Assembly: GCA_017425765.1 (NCBI GenBank)
Contig: JAFOXE010000204.1
Location: forward strand, 1 to 8,564
Reading direction: 5' to 3'
Length of the DNA stretch: 8,564 nucleotides
Origin: Paraprevotella sp.
GTDB lineage: Bacteria > Bacteroidota > Bacteroidia > Bacteroidales > Bacteroidaceae
A program made the position numbers and the translations under genes. The stretch's first letter is position 1; every line of letters begins with the position of its first letter. Positions 1 through 6,083 of the stretch are shown here, piece after piece. A model generated the notes under the pieces. That model was not told the origin of the DNA. It saw only the letters and a program-made list of their open reading frames with translations, and searched no databases.

Positions 1-233
1 AATACAAGGTGCATAAAAAATACCACGATAAATTCGCTAAAATCTTAACGCCCCAACAGGTGCTTATGGTGGTAAAACCACAAGGCTTCAACAATCCGAA
101 GCCCATGATGCGTAAGAATGCGTACAAATGCTGCAAGATGCAAAAGGGGTCTAAGTGCTGCATCAAGCATAAGCAAGGATGTGCACCACGCAAATTTCAT
201 GCACCAAAGTGCGGAATGCCCAAATGTAAATAA
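1..233 (+). CDS. Spy/CpxP-like (LTXXQ) exported protein with Cys/Lys-rich tail, 5'-truncated
   Basis: This is the 3' end of a gene that begins left of the window: the frame is open from base 3 to the TAA at 231-233. A GTG at base 9 is possible but is probably internal. The visible part contains KFAKILTPQQ, which resembles the LTxxQ motif of the Spy/CpxP/ZraP-type periplasmic helical proteins found in many Bacteroidota, followed by a basic, Met-containing stretch. The last 37 residues hold seven cysteines (two CC pairs and three single Cys), two histidines, two methionines and many lysines. Such a tail could bind a soft metal or form disulfides, and this is inference. The N-terminus and any signal peptide lie outside the window. 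A terminator follows directly. The family call is moderate because only the tail of the domain is visible. Confidence 0.6.
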   Translation, partial: YKVHKKYHDKFAKILTPQQVLMVVKPQGFNNPKPMMRKNAYKCCKMQKGSKCCIKHKQGCAPRKFHAPKCGMPKCK

Positions 234-254
234 AATCAGATAACAACTTATTTC

Positions 255-300
255 AATAAAAGTCGGGAACGGGTAAAGCCTGTGTTCCGACTTTTATTTT
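255..300 (+). terminator. Rho-independent terminator of the LTXXQ-like gene
   Basis: The left arm AATAAAAGTCGGGAAC (255-270) pairs with GTTCCGACTTTTATT (284-298) with one bulged G. The loop is about 13 nt and a short T-run follows. It begins 22 nt after the stop codon of the upstream gene. The A/T symmetry of the arms could let it work in both directions. Confidence 0.85.
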
Positions 301-363
301 ATCCTCATTCCTTCGTTGCGTTCAAGTGTATAAGGTGGGTAGGTTCGGTGCGTGGTGTCAAAA

Positions 364-391
364 TGTATTTTTTTTGCATTTTTTTGTATTT
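364..391 (+). promoter_or_regulatory. Helically phased T-tract upstream of the secreted-protein promoter
   Basis: Three TGYATTT units start at 364, 375 and 385, so they are 11 and 10 bp apart, with T-runs between them. T-tracts in phase with the DNA helix usually bend DNA and can act as upstream activating DNA or as a site for a nucleoid or regulatory protein. The block lies about 28-55 bp upstream of the -7 element at 419-426. The pattern is seen directly; the role is inferred. Confidence 0.35.
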
Positions 392-418
392 CTTTTACGT
401 AGAGGGTGATAAAATCCT

Positions 419-426
419 TACCTTTG
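419..426 (+). promoter_or_regulatory. Bacteroidota -7 promoter element (TACCTTTG)
   Basis: TACCTTTG fits the Bacteroidota sigma-ABfr -7 consensus TAnnTTTG exactly. It lies 31 nt before the ATG at 458, which puts the transcription start near 432-435 and leaves a short leader. No clear -33 TTTG is seen at the usual spacing. The sequence following it, GCAT then CAAATTTAT, is nearly the same as at the sstT promoter (6084 onward). Confidence 0.7.
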
Positions 427-457
427 CATATTCAAATTTATTAACTAAAAACAAGAA

Positions 458-2293
458 ATGCGTATGAAAATTTCTACATTATTGAAAAACATGATGTTGG
501 CAGTGCTTTTGTTCGTAGCCGGTCAGGCTGCTGCACAAACGGTGCTGTTGTACGAAGACTTTGCTAAGTGTGCAGGCGACGATGCGAATCAAACTGCAAT
601 CACAGATGGTGTAATGGACGATTTCACCACTACCGCTGGATTCGTAGGCTCAAAGTGCTATGCCGGTGCCGGTATGGTTAAGTTGGGTACTTCAAGCAAG
701 GCAGGTCAAATCACAACTCCTGCATTGGATTTGTCGGATGCATCAGCCACTTACACTTTGACATTCAAGGCTTGTGCATGGAAGGGCGATGCCACTTCTC
801 TTTTGGTATCGGTCGACGATCAGGAAGCGGTAACCGTTGAGGGTTTGAGCAATGCAGCTGCTCCTTATGCCAACAACTTGAAGGAATTCTCTTTGCAGGT
901 TAGCGGTACTTCTGCCTCTACCATCACTTTCGCTTCGCTTAAGGCATCAAAGGGACGTTTCTGGATTGACGACATCAAGGTAACCAAGTTGGCCGGTGGC
1001 GAAACTCCCGATCCAGCCGTGTCTACATCATCTGCAGTGGCGTTCCCAACTGTAAAGGTGGGTACCATTTTCACCAAGAGCATTGTATTGGATGCTACTG
1101 CATTGACAGCCGATTTGACTGTGGCTATTGAGGGCGAGGCATTCTCTTGCGCTACTCAAACTTTGAGCAAGGACGAGGCCAACGGTGCTTCTTTGGAAAT
1201 CACGTTTGCTCCTGCTGCCGAGGGCGAATACACCGGCACATTGACCATCAGCGGTGGTGGCATTACCGAGAACATAGTAGTGGAATTGAGCGGTGCGGCT
1301 CAAATCTTGGAAGGCGAAGGCTCAAAGGAGAATCCGTACACCATCGACGATGTGGCCAAGTTGAACAATCCTGTGGTAAAAGGCTGGGTTAAGGGTTACA
1401 TCGTGGGCTACGTGGTGAACTCAGGTGTTGCTGTGCTTAACGTAGACGAAGAAGAGCGTGTGGCTACCAACATCTTGATGTACAAGTCGGCAGAGGTGGG
1501 TGCAGACACAGCTAGCTGTGTTTCTATCCAATTGCCTTCCGGCATGGTACGTGCTGCATTGAACCTTTCTAACAATCCTGAGTTGTTGGGCAAGGAAGTT
1601 ATGGTATACGGCTCATTGGAGGCTTACTATGGTTTCAACGGTGTGAAGTCGGTAACCGAATACGAATGGTTGACTGCACCTGCAGCCATCACATACACCA
1701 AGGCCACTAAGATCGAGAGCGGCAAGGGTTATGTAATCGGTGCGGTAATCGACGGCGAGGTTAAAATTGCTACTCCTATTTCTTCTGGTTCTTATGGTTA
1801 TTTGAAGGTCGACAGCGCCGACGTAAACGGCAGCTCTTTCACACTAACCACAAAGGCTTACGAGTTTGTTTTCACAGCGGTGGAAGATGGCTACACCATC
1901 ACCGATGCATTGGGCAAGATACTTTACTTGAAGGGTACCTACAACAGCTTCAACATTGCCACTGAGGCCACTTCAGGTCACGTTTGGGAGGTACTTGACA
2001 ATGCCGATGGTAGCTTCGACATCTGCAACGTAGAAATGGAGAAGACCATTCAGTTCGATCCTCAATACAATTCATACGGGGCTTATGACGAACTTAAGGG
2101 TGTAATGCCTTACTTGTTCGAGGTGTCTAACGGTGTAGTAGACGGCATCGAAAGCGTTGAGGCCATCGACGAAAAGGCCGAGGTGGTAATCTACAACCTC
2201 AGCGGTCAAAAGGTAGGCAACAACCTTAGCGCGTTGAAGAGCGGTGTATATGTGGTAAAACGTGGCAACAAGGCTCAAACCGTGATTAAGTAA
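458..2293 (+). CDS. Secreted multidomain beta-sandwich protein with C-terminal T9SS-like sorting motif
   Basis: This 611-residue exported protein starts with a Sec signal peptide (residues 1-27, cleavage likely after AGQAAAQ or close by). An ATG two codons further in (464) is an equally good start. Four beta-rich regions follow. Residues about 28-178 form a jelly-roll-like domain ending in GRFWIDDIKVTKL, typical of choice-of-anchor or carbohydrate-binding-like modules. Residues about 185-282 are an Ig-like domain. Residues about 284-405 begin GEGSKENPYTIDDV and contain VKGWVKGYIVGYV, resembling DUF6359 (OB-fold-like). Residues about 408-558 are a repetitive beta domain (DALGKILYLKG, FNI, VWEV, DGSFDICN) seen in Bacteroidales surface proteins. 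The tail (561-611) has VVIYNLSGQKV and LKSGVYVVKRG, as in type A type IX-secretion sorting domains. No catalytic motif is visible, so an adhesive or glycan-binding role is only a guess. Codon choice is strongly biased (TTG, AAG, GGT), which suggests high expression. It has its own promoter and terminator. Confidence 0.9.
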   Translation: MRMKISTLLKNMMLAVLLFVAGQAAAQTVLLYEDFAKCAGDDANQTAITDGVMDDFTTTAGFVGSKCYAGAGMVKLGTSSKAGQITTPALDLSDASATYTLTFKACAWKGDATSLLVSVDDQEAVTVEGLSNAAAPYANNLKEFSLQVSGTSASTITFASLKASKGRFWIDDIKVTKLAGGETPDPAVSTSSAVAFPTVKVGTIFTKSIVLDATALTADLTVAIEGEAFSCATQTLSKDEANGASLEITFAPAAEGEYTGTLTISGGGITENIVVELSGAAQILEGEGSKENPYTIDDVAKLNNPVVKGWVKGYIVGYVVNSGVAVLNVDEEERVATNILMYKSAEVGADTASCVSIQLPSGMVRAALNLSNNPELLGKEVMVYGSLEAYYGFNGVKSVTEYEWLTAPAAITYTKATKIESGKGYVIGAVIDGEVKIATPISSGSYGYLKVDSADVNGSSFTLTTKAYEFVFTAVEDGYTITDALGKILYLKGTYNSFNIATEATSGHVWEVLDNADGSFDICNVEMEKTIQFDPQYNSYGAYDELKGVMPYLFEVSNGVVDGIESVEAIDEKAEVVIYNLSGQKVGNNLSALKSGVYVVKRGNKAQTVIK

Positions 2294-2332
2294 ACAGCAT
2301 CTGTTCTTTACCGAACGGAGTCGATAAATACA

Positions 2333-2374
2333 AACCCACCCGCAGAAACTTGTGCTTCTGCGGGTGGGTTCTTT
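2333..2374 (+). terminator. Strong Rho-independent terminator after the secreted protein gene
   Basis: A perfect 15-bp stem, AACCCACCCGCAGAA (2333-2347) with TTCTGCGGGTGGGTT (2356-2370), has an 8-nt loop and is followed by CTTT. It starts 39 nt after the stop codon. A small extra hairpin, GCCCA/TGGGC (2377-2391), follows. Confidence 0.9.
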
Positions 2375-2461
2375 GTGCCCATAGAGTGGGCAAGTGGGTG
2401 CAAAACGCTCGATAACCTCATTTATAAGGCTGCACTTGTGCGTTTCTTCCACAGAAAAACC

Positions 2462-2469
2462 TATCTTTG
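2462..2469 (+). promoter_or_regulatory. Bacteroidota -7 promoter element (TATCTTTG)
   Basis: TATCTTTG matches TAnnTTTG and lies 28 nt before the ATG at 2498, giving a leader of roughly 20 nt. A TTG at 2436-2438 could be a loose -33 element, but the spacing is slightly long. Confidence 0.65.
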
Positions 2470-2497
2470 TGGCGAGTTTTAACCGATACAACACATT

Positions 2498-3418
2498 ATG
2501 CACTTAGCGATACAGTTGCTACAGATATTTGGCGTGGTGATGGTGGGTTATTTTGCCACCAAGAGTGGAGCATGGAAGGTCGATATGAATCAAAAAATGT
2601 CGGCATTTGTGCTCAATGTCACGGCACCCATGCTCATCTTGTCGTCGGTAATGGGCGAGGGTTTGGTGTTTGAAACGCAAGAGGTGTTGCAACTGCTTTT
2701 GGTGGCTGTGTTGAACTATGTGGTGCTCATCGGGGGCAGCTATCTGGTAACGGCCGTGTGGCACCTCGACCCCAACCGCAAGGGTTTGCTCCGCTTCATG
2801 CTTTCGTTTGGCAATGTGTCGTTTGTGGGCTTCCCCATCACGATGGCTTTGTTTGGCCCACGTGCGGTATTCTATGCTGCGGTGCTCACCATTCCCTTCA
2901 ACTTGTTGATTTTCACCATCGGACGCGAATTTGTGTCCGGAACGGGGAGTCTTCGCGCGGCCTTCCGGGCCGATAAGTTGCTTTCTCCCTGTGTGGTGGC
3001 TTCGTTGGTGGCGGTGATTTTGGCATTGTGTAAGGTGGAGAGCCCCGACGAATTGGGGCAATGGTTTCATCTGATTGGCGACATGACCATTCCCGGGGCA
3101 CTCATCATCATCGGTTCTACGCTGAGCCAAATCCCTTTGCGTGCCATGGCGGGCAACCGCTTTGTCTACACCATGGCGTTCATACGTTTGTTGTGTGTGC
3201 CTATGTTGGTGCTCGTCTTGTTCCGCACCCTTGGTTTTGCTCCGATGGTTACCAACGTGGCTGCGGTGCTTACCGGAATGCCTGTGGCAGCCAACGGCAT
3301 TATGTTTTGCCTCAAATACGGTGGCGACGACCGACTCATGGCACAAGGCATTTTTATCAGCACCTTACTTTCTATGTTCAGTGTACCGCTGCTCAACTAC
3401 ATTCTTTATCTTGTATAG
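2498..3418 (+). CDS. AEC-family transporter (auxin efflux carrier / malonate permease-like)
   Basis: This 306-residue, very hydrophobic inner-membrane protein has about ten predicted helices and the length usual for bacterial AEC-family (COG0679) secondary transporters. Family-like motifs are FVLNVTAPMLILSSV (residues 37-51, the N-terminal half with its conserved Pro), SFGNVSFVGFPI (103-114), IPGALIIIGSTLS (198-210) and GMPVAANGIMFCLKYGGDD (260-278), followed by a final helix rich in Ser/Thr/Leu. The hydrophilic loop at about 145-162 joins the two five-helix halves. Characterised relatives carry organic acids such as malate or malonate, or auxin in plants. The substrate cannot be read from this sequence. 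The ATG at 2498 begins at the first hydrophobic helix and sits just after a promoter. It appears to be a single-gene unit, since a terminator lies upstream. No clear terminator follows it. Confidence 0.93.
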   Translation: MHLAIQLLQIFGVVMVGYFATKSGAWKVDMNQKMSAFVLNVTAPMLILSSVMGEGLVFETQEVLQLLLVAVLNYVVLIGGSYLVTAVWHLDPNRKGLLRFMLSFGNVSFVGFPITMALFGPRAVFYAAVLTIPFNLLIFTIGREFVSGTGSLRAAFRADKLLSPCVVASLVAVILALCKVESPDELGQWFHLIGDMTIPGALIIIGSTLSQIPLRAMAGNRFVYTMAFIRLLCVPMLVLVLFRTLGFAPMVTNVAAVLTGMPVAANGIMFCLKYGGDDRLMAQGIFISTLLSMFSVPLLNYILYLV

Positions 3419-3539
3419 CTCCTGTTTCTTGTGCTTTCTCTCTGCGGGGCAACTCTCTGTGCTTGCGCTAATTTCTAATTCTGTAGTTAATTATGGTTAA
3501 ATGTGGTATTCGTATATACTCCGATTGTTGAATATTTAC

Positions 3540-3547
3540 TATCTTTA
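3540..3547 (+). promoter_or_regulatory. Candidate -7 element (TATCTTTA), distal promoter of lipoprotein gene
   Basis: TATCTTTA departs from TAnnTTTG only at the last base. If used, the leader would be about 110 nt and would include all three small hairpins. It lies within a block, TTACTATCTTTATAG (3536-3550), that is nearly repeated at 3611-3627. Confidence 0.4.
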
Positions 3548-3616
3548 TAGTCGTGATTTAGGAGCGAAACCGCCGCGTCCTTCTATTTATTTCTATTGTG
3601 AGCTGCGTTCTCACTA

Positions 3617-3624
3617 TCTCTTTG
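3617..3624 (+). promoter_or_regulatory. Candidate -7 element (TCTCTTTG), proximal promoter of lipoprotein gene
   Basis: TCTCTTTG keeps the TTTG but has C instead of the well-conserved A. If used, the leader would be about 35 nt, which is closer to the other genes here. It is the second copy of the repeated block TCACTATCTCTTTGTAG (3611-3627). Confidence 0.35.
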
Positions 3625-3667
3625 TAGGACCACACGAAAAATGTTTTACTATTAAGAAAATAGCACA

Positions 3668-4537
3668 ATGAAAACAATTAAATTCTTAGGCACCATTCTG
3701 TGTGTCGTATTAGCATCTTTTGCAACCACATCATGCGGTGGCGACGACGAAACGGTAGTGATTATCCCCGAACAAGACACGAATCCGGTTCCCACGCCTA
3801 CCCCTTCTCCTACAGCCGCCAAGAAGTTGATTAAGATTGTAGAAGAAGAGTATGAAGATGGAGGAACAAACAAAAATAGTACTACCTTTTTGTTCGATTA
3901 CGACGAAGAGGGTCGTGTTAACTATGCTAAGATAAACGATAGCTATGGTTACACCTCTGTTGATGTGGCTTACGAGGAGGATGAAATAGAATATGGATAT
4001 TCTGAAATTCATGTGGGGGGACCTAGTTATTATGGAGAAGTGAGCATGAGAGTGTCGGAAGGAAAAATTATTTATGCCGTGGACGACAACGGAACTGCGA
4101 TGACAAATTATAATTTCAGCTATAACTCGAAAGGGCGTATTGACCAGTTTAGCTGGAATGCTTTCAGTTGGGGTGAAAGCACTTCGTTCACATGGTCGGG
4201 CGACAAGTTGGTGCGTTCACATGGAGGTGATGCTGCAGCGGGTGAGGGTGAAGTATTAGCTTTCAAATACAGCGGTAAAACATGTAAGGCGTTCAACCCC
4301 ATGCTCTTGATTTGCTATCAAGATGCCCTTGATCACTTCTTGCCTCTTATCGCACAGCCCGAATGGATTGGGGCCAAAACCACTCAATTGTTCGACTCTT
4401 ACACGGAAGAAGACGAAACTTGCACTCTTACTTATACCATGGACGCAGCGGGTTACGTAAAGAAGTGCACCACCGTATGGTACGATTACGATGGATCGAT
4501 TGATGAACGCGATGTGTACACATTTACTTGGGAATAA
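3668..4537 (+). CDS. DUF4595-like surface lipoprotein
   Basis: The 289-residue product starts with a lipoprotein signal peptide (MKTIKFLGTILCVVLASFATTSC), with Cys23 as the lipid-anchored residue. GGDDE follows at once, an acidic stretch like the Bacteroidota lipoprotein export signal, so the protein probably faces the outside of the outer membrane. A Pro/Thr linker (residues 38-51, PTPTPSPT) comes next. From KKLIKIVEEEYEDGG (52-66) onward come strand-turn units resembling YD/RHS-type hairpins: FDYDEEGRV (76-84), FSYNSKGRI (150-158), FTWSGDKLV (174-182) and LTYTMDAAGYV (254-264). This layout fits DUF4595-type lipoproteins, which have no known function. No enzyme motif is visible. The gene has its own leader and a perfect terminator, so it is probably monocistronic. 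Its signal peptide resembles that of the lipoprotein at 7377. Confidence 0.88.
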   Translation: MKTIKFLGTILCVVLASFATTSCGGDDETVVIIPEQDTNPVPTPTPSPTAAKKLIKIVEEEYEDGGTNKNSTTFLFDYDEEGRVNYAKINDSYGYTSVDVAYEEDEIEYGYSEIHVGGPSYYGEVSMRVSEGKIIYAVDDNGTAMTNYNFSYNSKGRIDQFSWNAFSWGESTSFTWSGDKLVRSHGGDAAAGEGEVLAFKYSGKTCKAFNPMLLICYQDALDHFLPLIAQPEWIGAKTTQLFDSYTEEDETCTLTYTMDAAGYVKKCTTVWYDYDGSIDERDVYTFTWE

Positions 4538-4561
4538 AAAGAATCTCTCAATATCTTAATT

Positions 4562-4611
4562 AACAAAGCCCCCTTGTATCGCTCTCGTTAGCCTTGCAAG
4601 GGGGCTTTGTT
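4562..4611 (+). terminator. Rho-independent terminator after the DUF4595-like gene
   Basis: A perfect 15-bp stem pairs AACAAAGCCCCCTTG (4562-4576) with CAAGGGGGCTTTGTT (4597-4611) across a 20-nt loop. It begins 25 nt after the stop codon. The T-tail is short, and the AACAAAG/CTTTGTT ends would allow termination from either strand. Confidence 0.85.
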
Positions 4612-4623
4612 CTGAGCATCTGT

Positions 4624-4721
4624 CCCCAAAACACACCGTCGTGTGAGGGGTCTTCACACGCTCGCCTCGTGACGTCGAGGCGAGCGTGTAGTGTATGTTC
4701 ACATCTGCGTGTGTTTTGGCG
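4624..4721. repeat. Long nested imperfect inverted repeat (intergenic hairpin)
   Basis: The outer arms CCAAAACACAC (4626-4636) and GTGTGTTTTGG (4709-4719) pair perfectly over 11 bp. A middle stem TGTGA/TCACA (4642-4646 with 4699-4703) follows after an internal loop. The core ACACGCTCGCCTCG (4656-4669) pairs perfectly with CGAGGCGAGCGTGT (4676-4689) over 14 bp around the loop TGACGT. A competing hairpin, GTGTGA (4641-4646) with TCACAC (4654-4659), could form instead. There is no T-tail, so it is not an ordinary terminator. It could be a dispersed intergenic repeat, a small RNA, or a protein- or DNA-structure site. No target-site duplication or transposase is seen. Confidence 0.6.
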
Positions 4722-4848
4722 GCAGACTTCGGATGTGCGTGTCTTCTGCGTAGGTGCGGCCCGATGCAAATCGAAAGGCCGGTTGCATTCTGCCGAATTG
4801 CGAACACAAAAAAACACCGAGGATGTACCCTGTCTGACGCACTTTTCT
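4722..4848. other. Gene-free stretch with further small inverted repeats
   Basis: This stretch lies between the long hairpin and the promoter of the regulator gene. It contains GCAGAC with GTCTTCTGC (4722-4749, two-base bulge), CGGCC with GGCCG, and ATGCAA with TTGCAT (about 4757-4790). Several overlapping open frames of 60-85 codons cross this stretch on both strands, but none has a recognisable product or a start signal. I treat them as non-coding. Confidence 0.4.
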
Positions 4849-4856
4849 TAACTTTG
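4849..4856 (+). promoter_or_regulatory. Bacteroidota -7 promoter element (TAACTTTG)
   Basis: TAACTTTG is an exact TAnnTTTG match, 58 nt before the ATG at 4914. The start of transcription would be near 4863, so the leader is about 50 nt and excludes the long hairpin. No clear -33 element is visible. Confidence 0.65.
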
Positions 4857-4913
4857 CAATCGAAACAGAAAGTAATGTTTGTTTAGTATTTGTTCTATAG
4901 CCTTCAACTGCTT

Positions 4914-5969
4914 ATGAAGTATATTGCAACGGTTATTTTGGTATTTATGACGGTGTCGCTCGTAGTCAGCGGCGTTCTTTTGTGGAAACGTCGCAGAGAA
5001 ACGGGCGATTATTCTCGCGTCATCTGGGCGGTGTTCAGTTGGTTGTCGGCCCTCTTTGCCCTTACATTTACGATGCGCACATGGACGCAAACCACGGTCA
5101 CCGACGGAGCGTTCTTTGAGCCAGAACACACGTTTGTGCCCATTCTTATACAGATGACTTATTTTTTCTATCCGCTCGAGGTTATCAGGCCCTCCGTCAG
5201 CAAAAGCAGGGTGTATGCAGCATTGTTCGCGCCCTTGCTCTTGTTGGTGTTTACGGGCATGTGTGCAGGCATCGAATACACCCCCATATACTCGTACAAC
5301 GATTTATGGAGGCATATCGGAGAGTTCAATGTGTGGTTTCGCTTGTTGGCTCTTGTGGTGATGTTGTTTTACAGCTTTTCTCTTTTTCTTGTGCCCTACG
5401 ATTGGCGAAAGAGCAGTGCCGACAAGAAGTTCATCACCTTGTATTCTTCCGGATTTTGCCTGATAGGACTGCTTCATTTTGGCATACAGATGTCGCATGC
5501 GTATGGGCTGGTGCTTGCGCATCAGTTGGCATGGATATCTTTCTTCTTGTCGGTGGCTTGGTACGAGTTGAAAGAGCGCTTGCTCGTGCCAAAGGAAGCA
5601 CCGAATTCGGGAGCAATGCAGAACAGCGAAGCAGCCGGCGACGGACTTTGGGGGCATATCGTCTTCTTGTTGGACAACAGTGAAAAGTGGAGAGATCCGA
5701 ATTTAAGTCTGAATAATTTGGCAGAGTTGTTGGGCTCTAACCGTACGTACGTGGGAGAGGCATTCAAACGAAATACGCAGATGACTTTCGTCGAGTATCT
5801 TACAAAACGACGCATCGACTACGTTGCAAACAAACTGCGAAGTAACCCAACAACCGACATTCAGCAACTGTTCAACTATGTGGGATATCGACAGCGCTCC
5901 ACGGCATGGCGAAATTTCCAAAAGGTTACTGGAGTAACCCCGGCTGAATTCATGGAGAGCCTGAAATAA
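4914..5969 (+). CDS. Membrane-anchored AraC-family transcriptional regulator
   Basis: I start this 351-residue protein at the ATG at 4914. The frame extends upstream to a TTG at 4890, but ATG followed by a Lys and a hydrophobic helix is the more natural N-terminus. Residues 1-217 carry about seven predicted membrane helices (roughly 4-24, 35-54, 73-91, 99-120, 141-160, 173-191, 199-217). A cytoplasmic linker (218-245) leads to a C-terminal AraC/XylS DNA-binding domain (about 247-351). The first HTH is around LSLNNLAELLGSNRTYVGEAFKR (264-286), shown here only as a guide. The second spans TDIQQLFNYVGYRQRSTAW (314-332), and the closing FQKVTGVTPAEF is the family signature. It probably senses a signal in or across the membrane and controls nearby or distant genes. 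The ligand and targets are unknown. It has its own promoter and terminator. Paired 18-bp repeats lie just downstream, before sstT. Confidence 0.9.
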   Translation: MKYIATVILVFMTVSLVVSGVLLWKRRRETGDYSRVIWAVFSWLSALFALTFTMRTWTQTTVTDGAFFEPEHTFVPILIQMTYFFYPLEVIRPSVSKSRVYAALFAPLLLLVFTGMCAGIEYTPIYSYNDLWRHIGEFNVWFRLLALVVMLFYSFSLFLVPYDWRKSSADKKFITLYSSGFCLIGLLHFGIQMSHAYGLVLAHQLAWISFFLSVAWYELKERLLVPKEAPNSGAMQNSEAAGDGLWGHIVFLLDNSEKWRDPNLSLNNLAELLGSNRTYVGEAFKRNTQMTFVEYLTKRRIDYVANKLRSNPTTDIQQLFNYVGYRQRSTAWRNFQKVTGVTPAEFMESLK

Positions 5970-5971
5970 AA

Positions 5972-6016
5972 AAATCGCCTGTTTTATCGATAAAAGCAGG
6001 CGATTTCTCTTTTTTT
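5972..6016 (+). terminator. Rho-independent terminator after the AraC-family gene
   Basis: AAATCGCCTG (5972-5981) pairs with CAGGCGATTT (5997-6006). The stem continues through TTTTA/TAAAA around a TCGA loop, with one bulged G, and CTCTTTTTTT follows. It starts two bases after the stop codon. Its T-tail is part of the first 18-bp direct repeat. Confidence 0.9.
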
Positions 6017-6050
6017 GTAAAAATGCAATAGGTTTTTTGTAAAAATGCAA
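6011..6050 (+). repeat. Two 18-bp direct repeats upstream of the sstT promoter (possible operator)
   Basis: TTTTTTGTAAAAATGCAA occurs at 6011-6028 and again, identically, at 6033-6050, a period of 22 bp or about two helical turns. The pair ends 33 bp before the sstT -7 element. Same-face direct repeats at this spacing are typical of AraC-type binding sites, and an AraC-type gene ends just upstream. The first copy overlaps the T-tail of that gene's terminator. The repeat itself is certain; the operator role is inferred. Confidence 0.55.
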
Positions 6051-6083
6051 CACCGATAAATTCCCCATATCCTTGCCTCTGCC

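Larger units (their letters stand above)
3419..3667 (+). other. Gene-free leader region with three small hairpins before the DUF4595-like gene
   Basis: No gene is seen in these 249 bases, and no convincing terminator for the AEC gene. The region holds the palindrome GTATATAC (3512-3519) and two promoter-like blocks described separately. It also holds hairpins AGGAGCG/CGCgTCCT (3560-3581), GTGAG/CTCAC (3598-3614) and CTATT/AATAG (3649-3663). The last hairpin ends four bases before the start codon, where it could affect ribosome access. None matches a riboswitch class I recognise. Confidence 0.45.

Noticed and set aside
282..467. Small + strand open frame before the secreted-protein gene
   Set aside because: It starts inside a terminator arm, crosses the promoter and overlaps the next start codon. 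Its Phe-rich sequence comes from the T-tract.
2072..2503. Minus-strand open frame of 143 codons across the 2333-2370 terminator
   Set aside because: It runs through a perfect terminator hairpin, the end of the secreted-protein gene and the next promoter, and shows no family features.
2519..3346. Long minus-strand open frame (275 codons) opposite the AEC transporter
   Set aside because: Its His/Gln/Arg-rich product has no domain and mirrors the codon pattern of the clear transporter gene on the + strand.
3548..3667. Riboswitch in the leader of the DUF4595-like gene
   Set aside because: Only small 5-7 bp hairpins are present, with no conserved core of a class I recognise.
4624..4721. Long hairpin read as a MITE or insertion sequence
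   Set aside because: No target-site duplication, no transposase and no second copy in the window. It is kept as an unexplained inverted repeat.
4890..4913. Upstream TTG start for the AraC-type regulator
   Set aside because: It would add eight residues before the ATG at 4914, which is followed by a typical N-terminal membrane helix. ATG is preferred.
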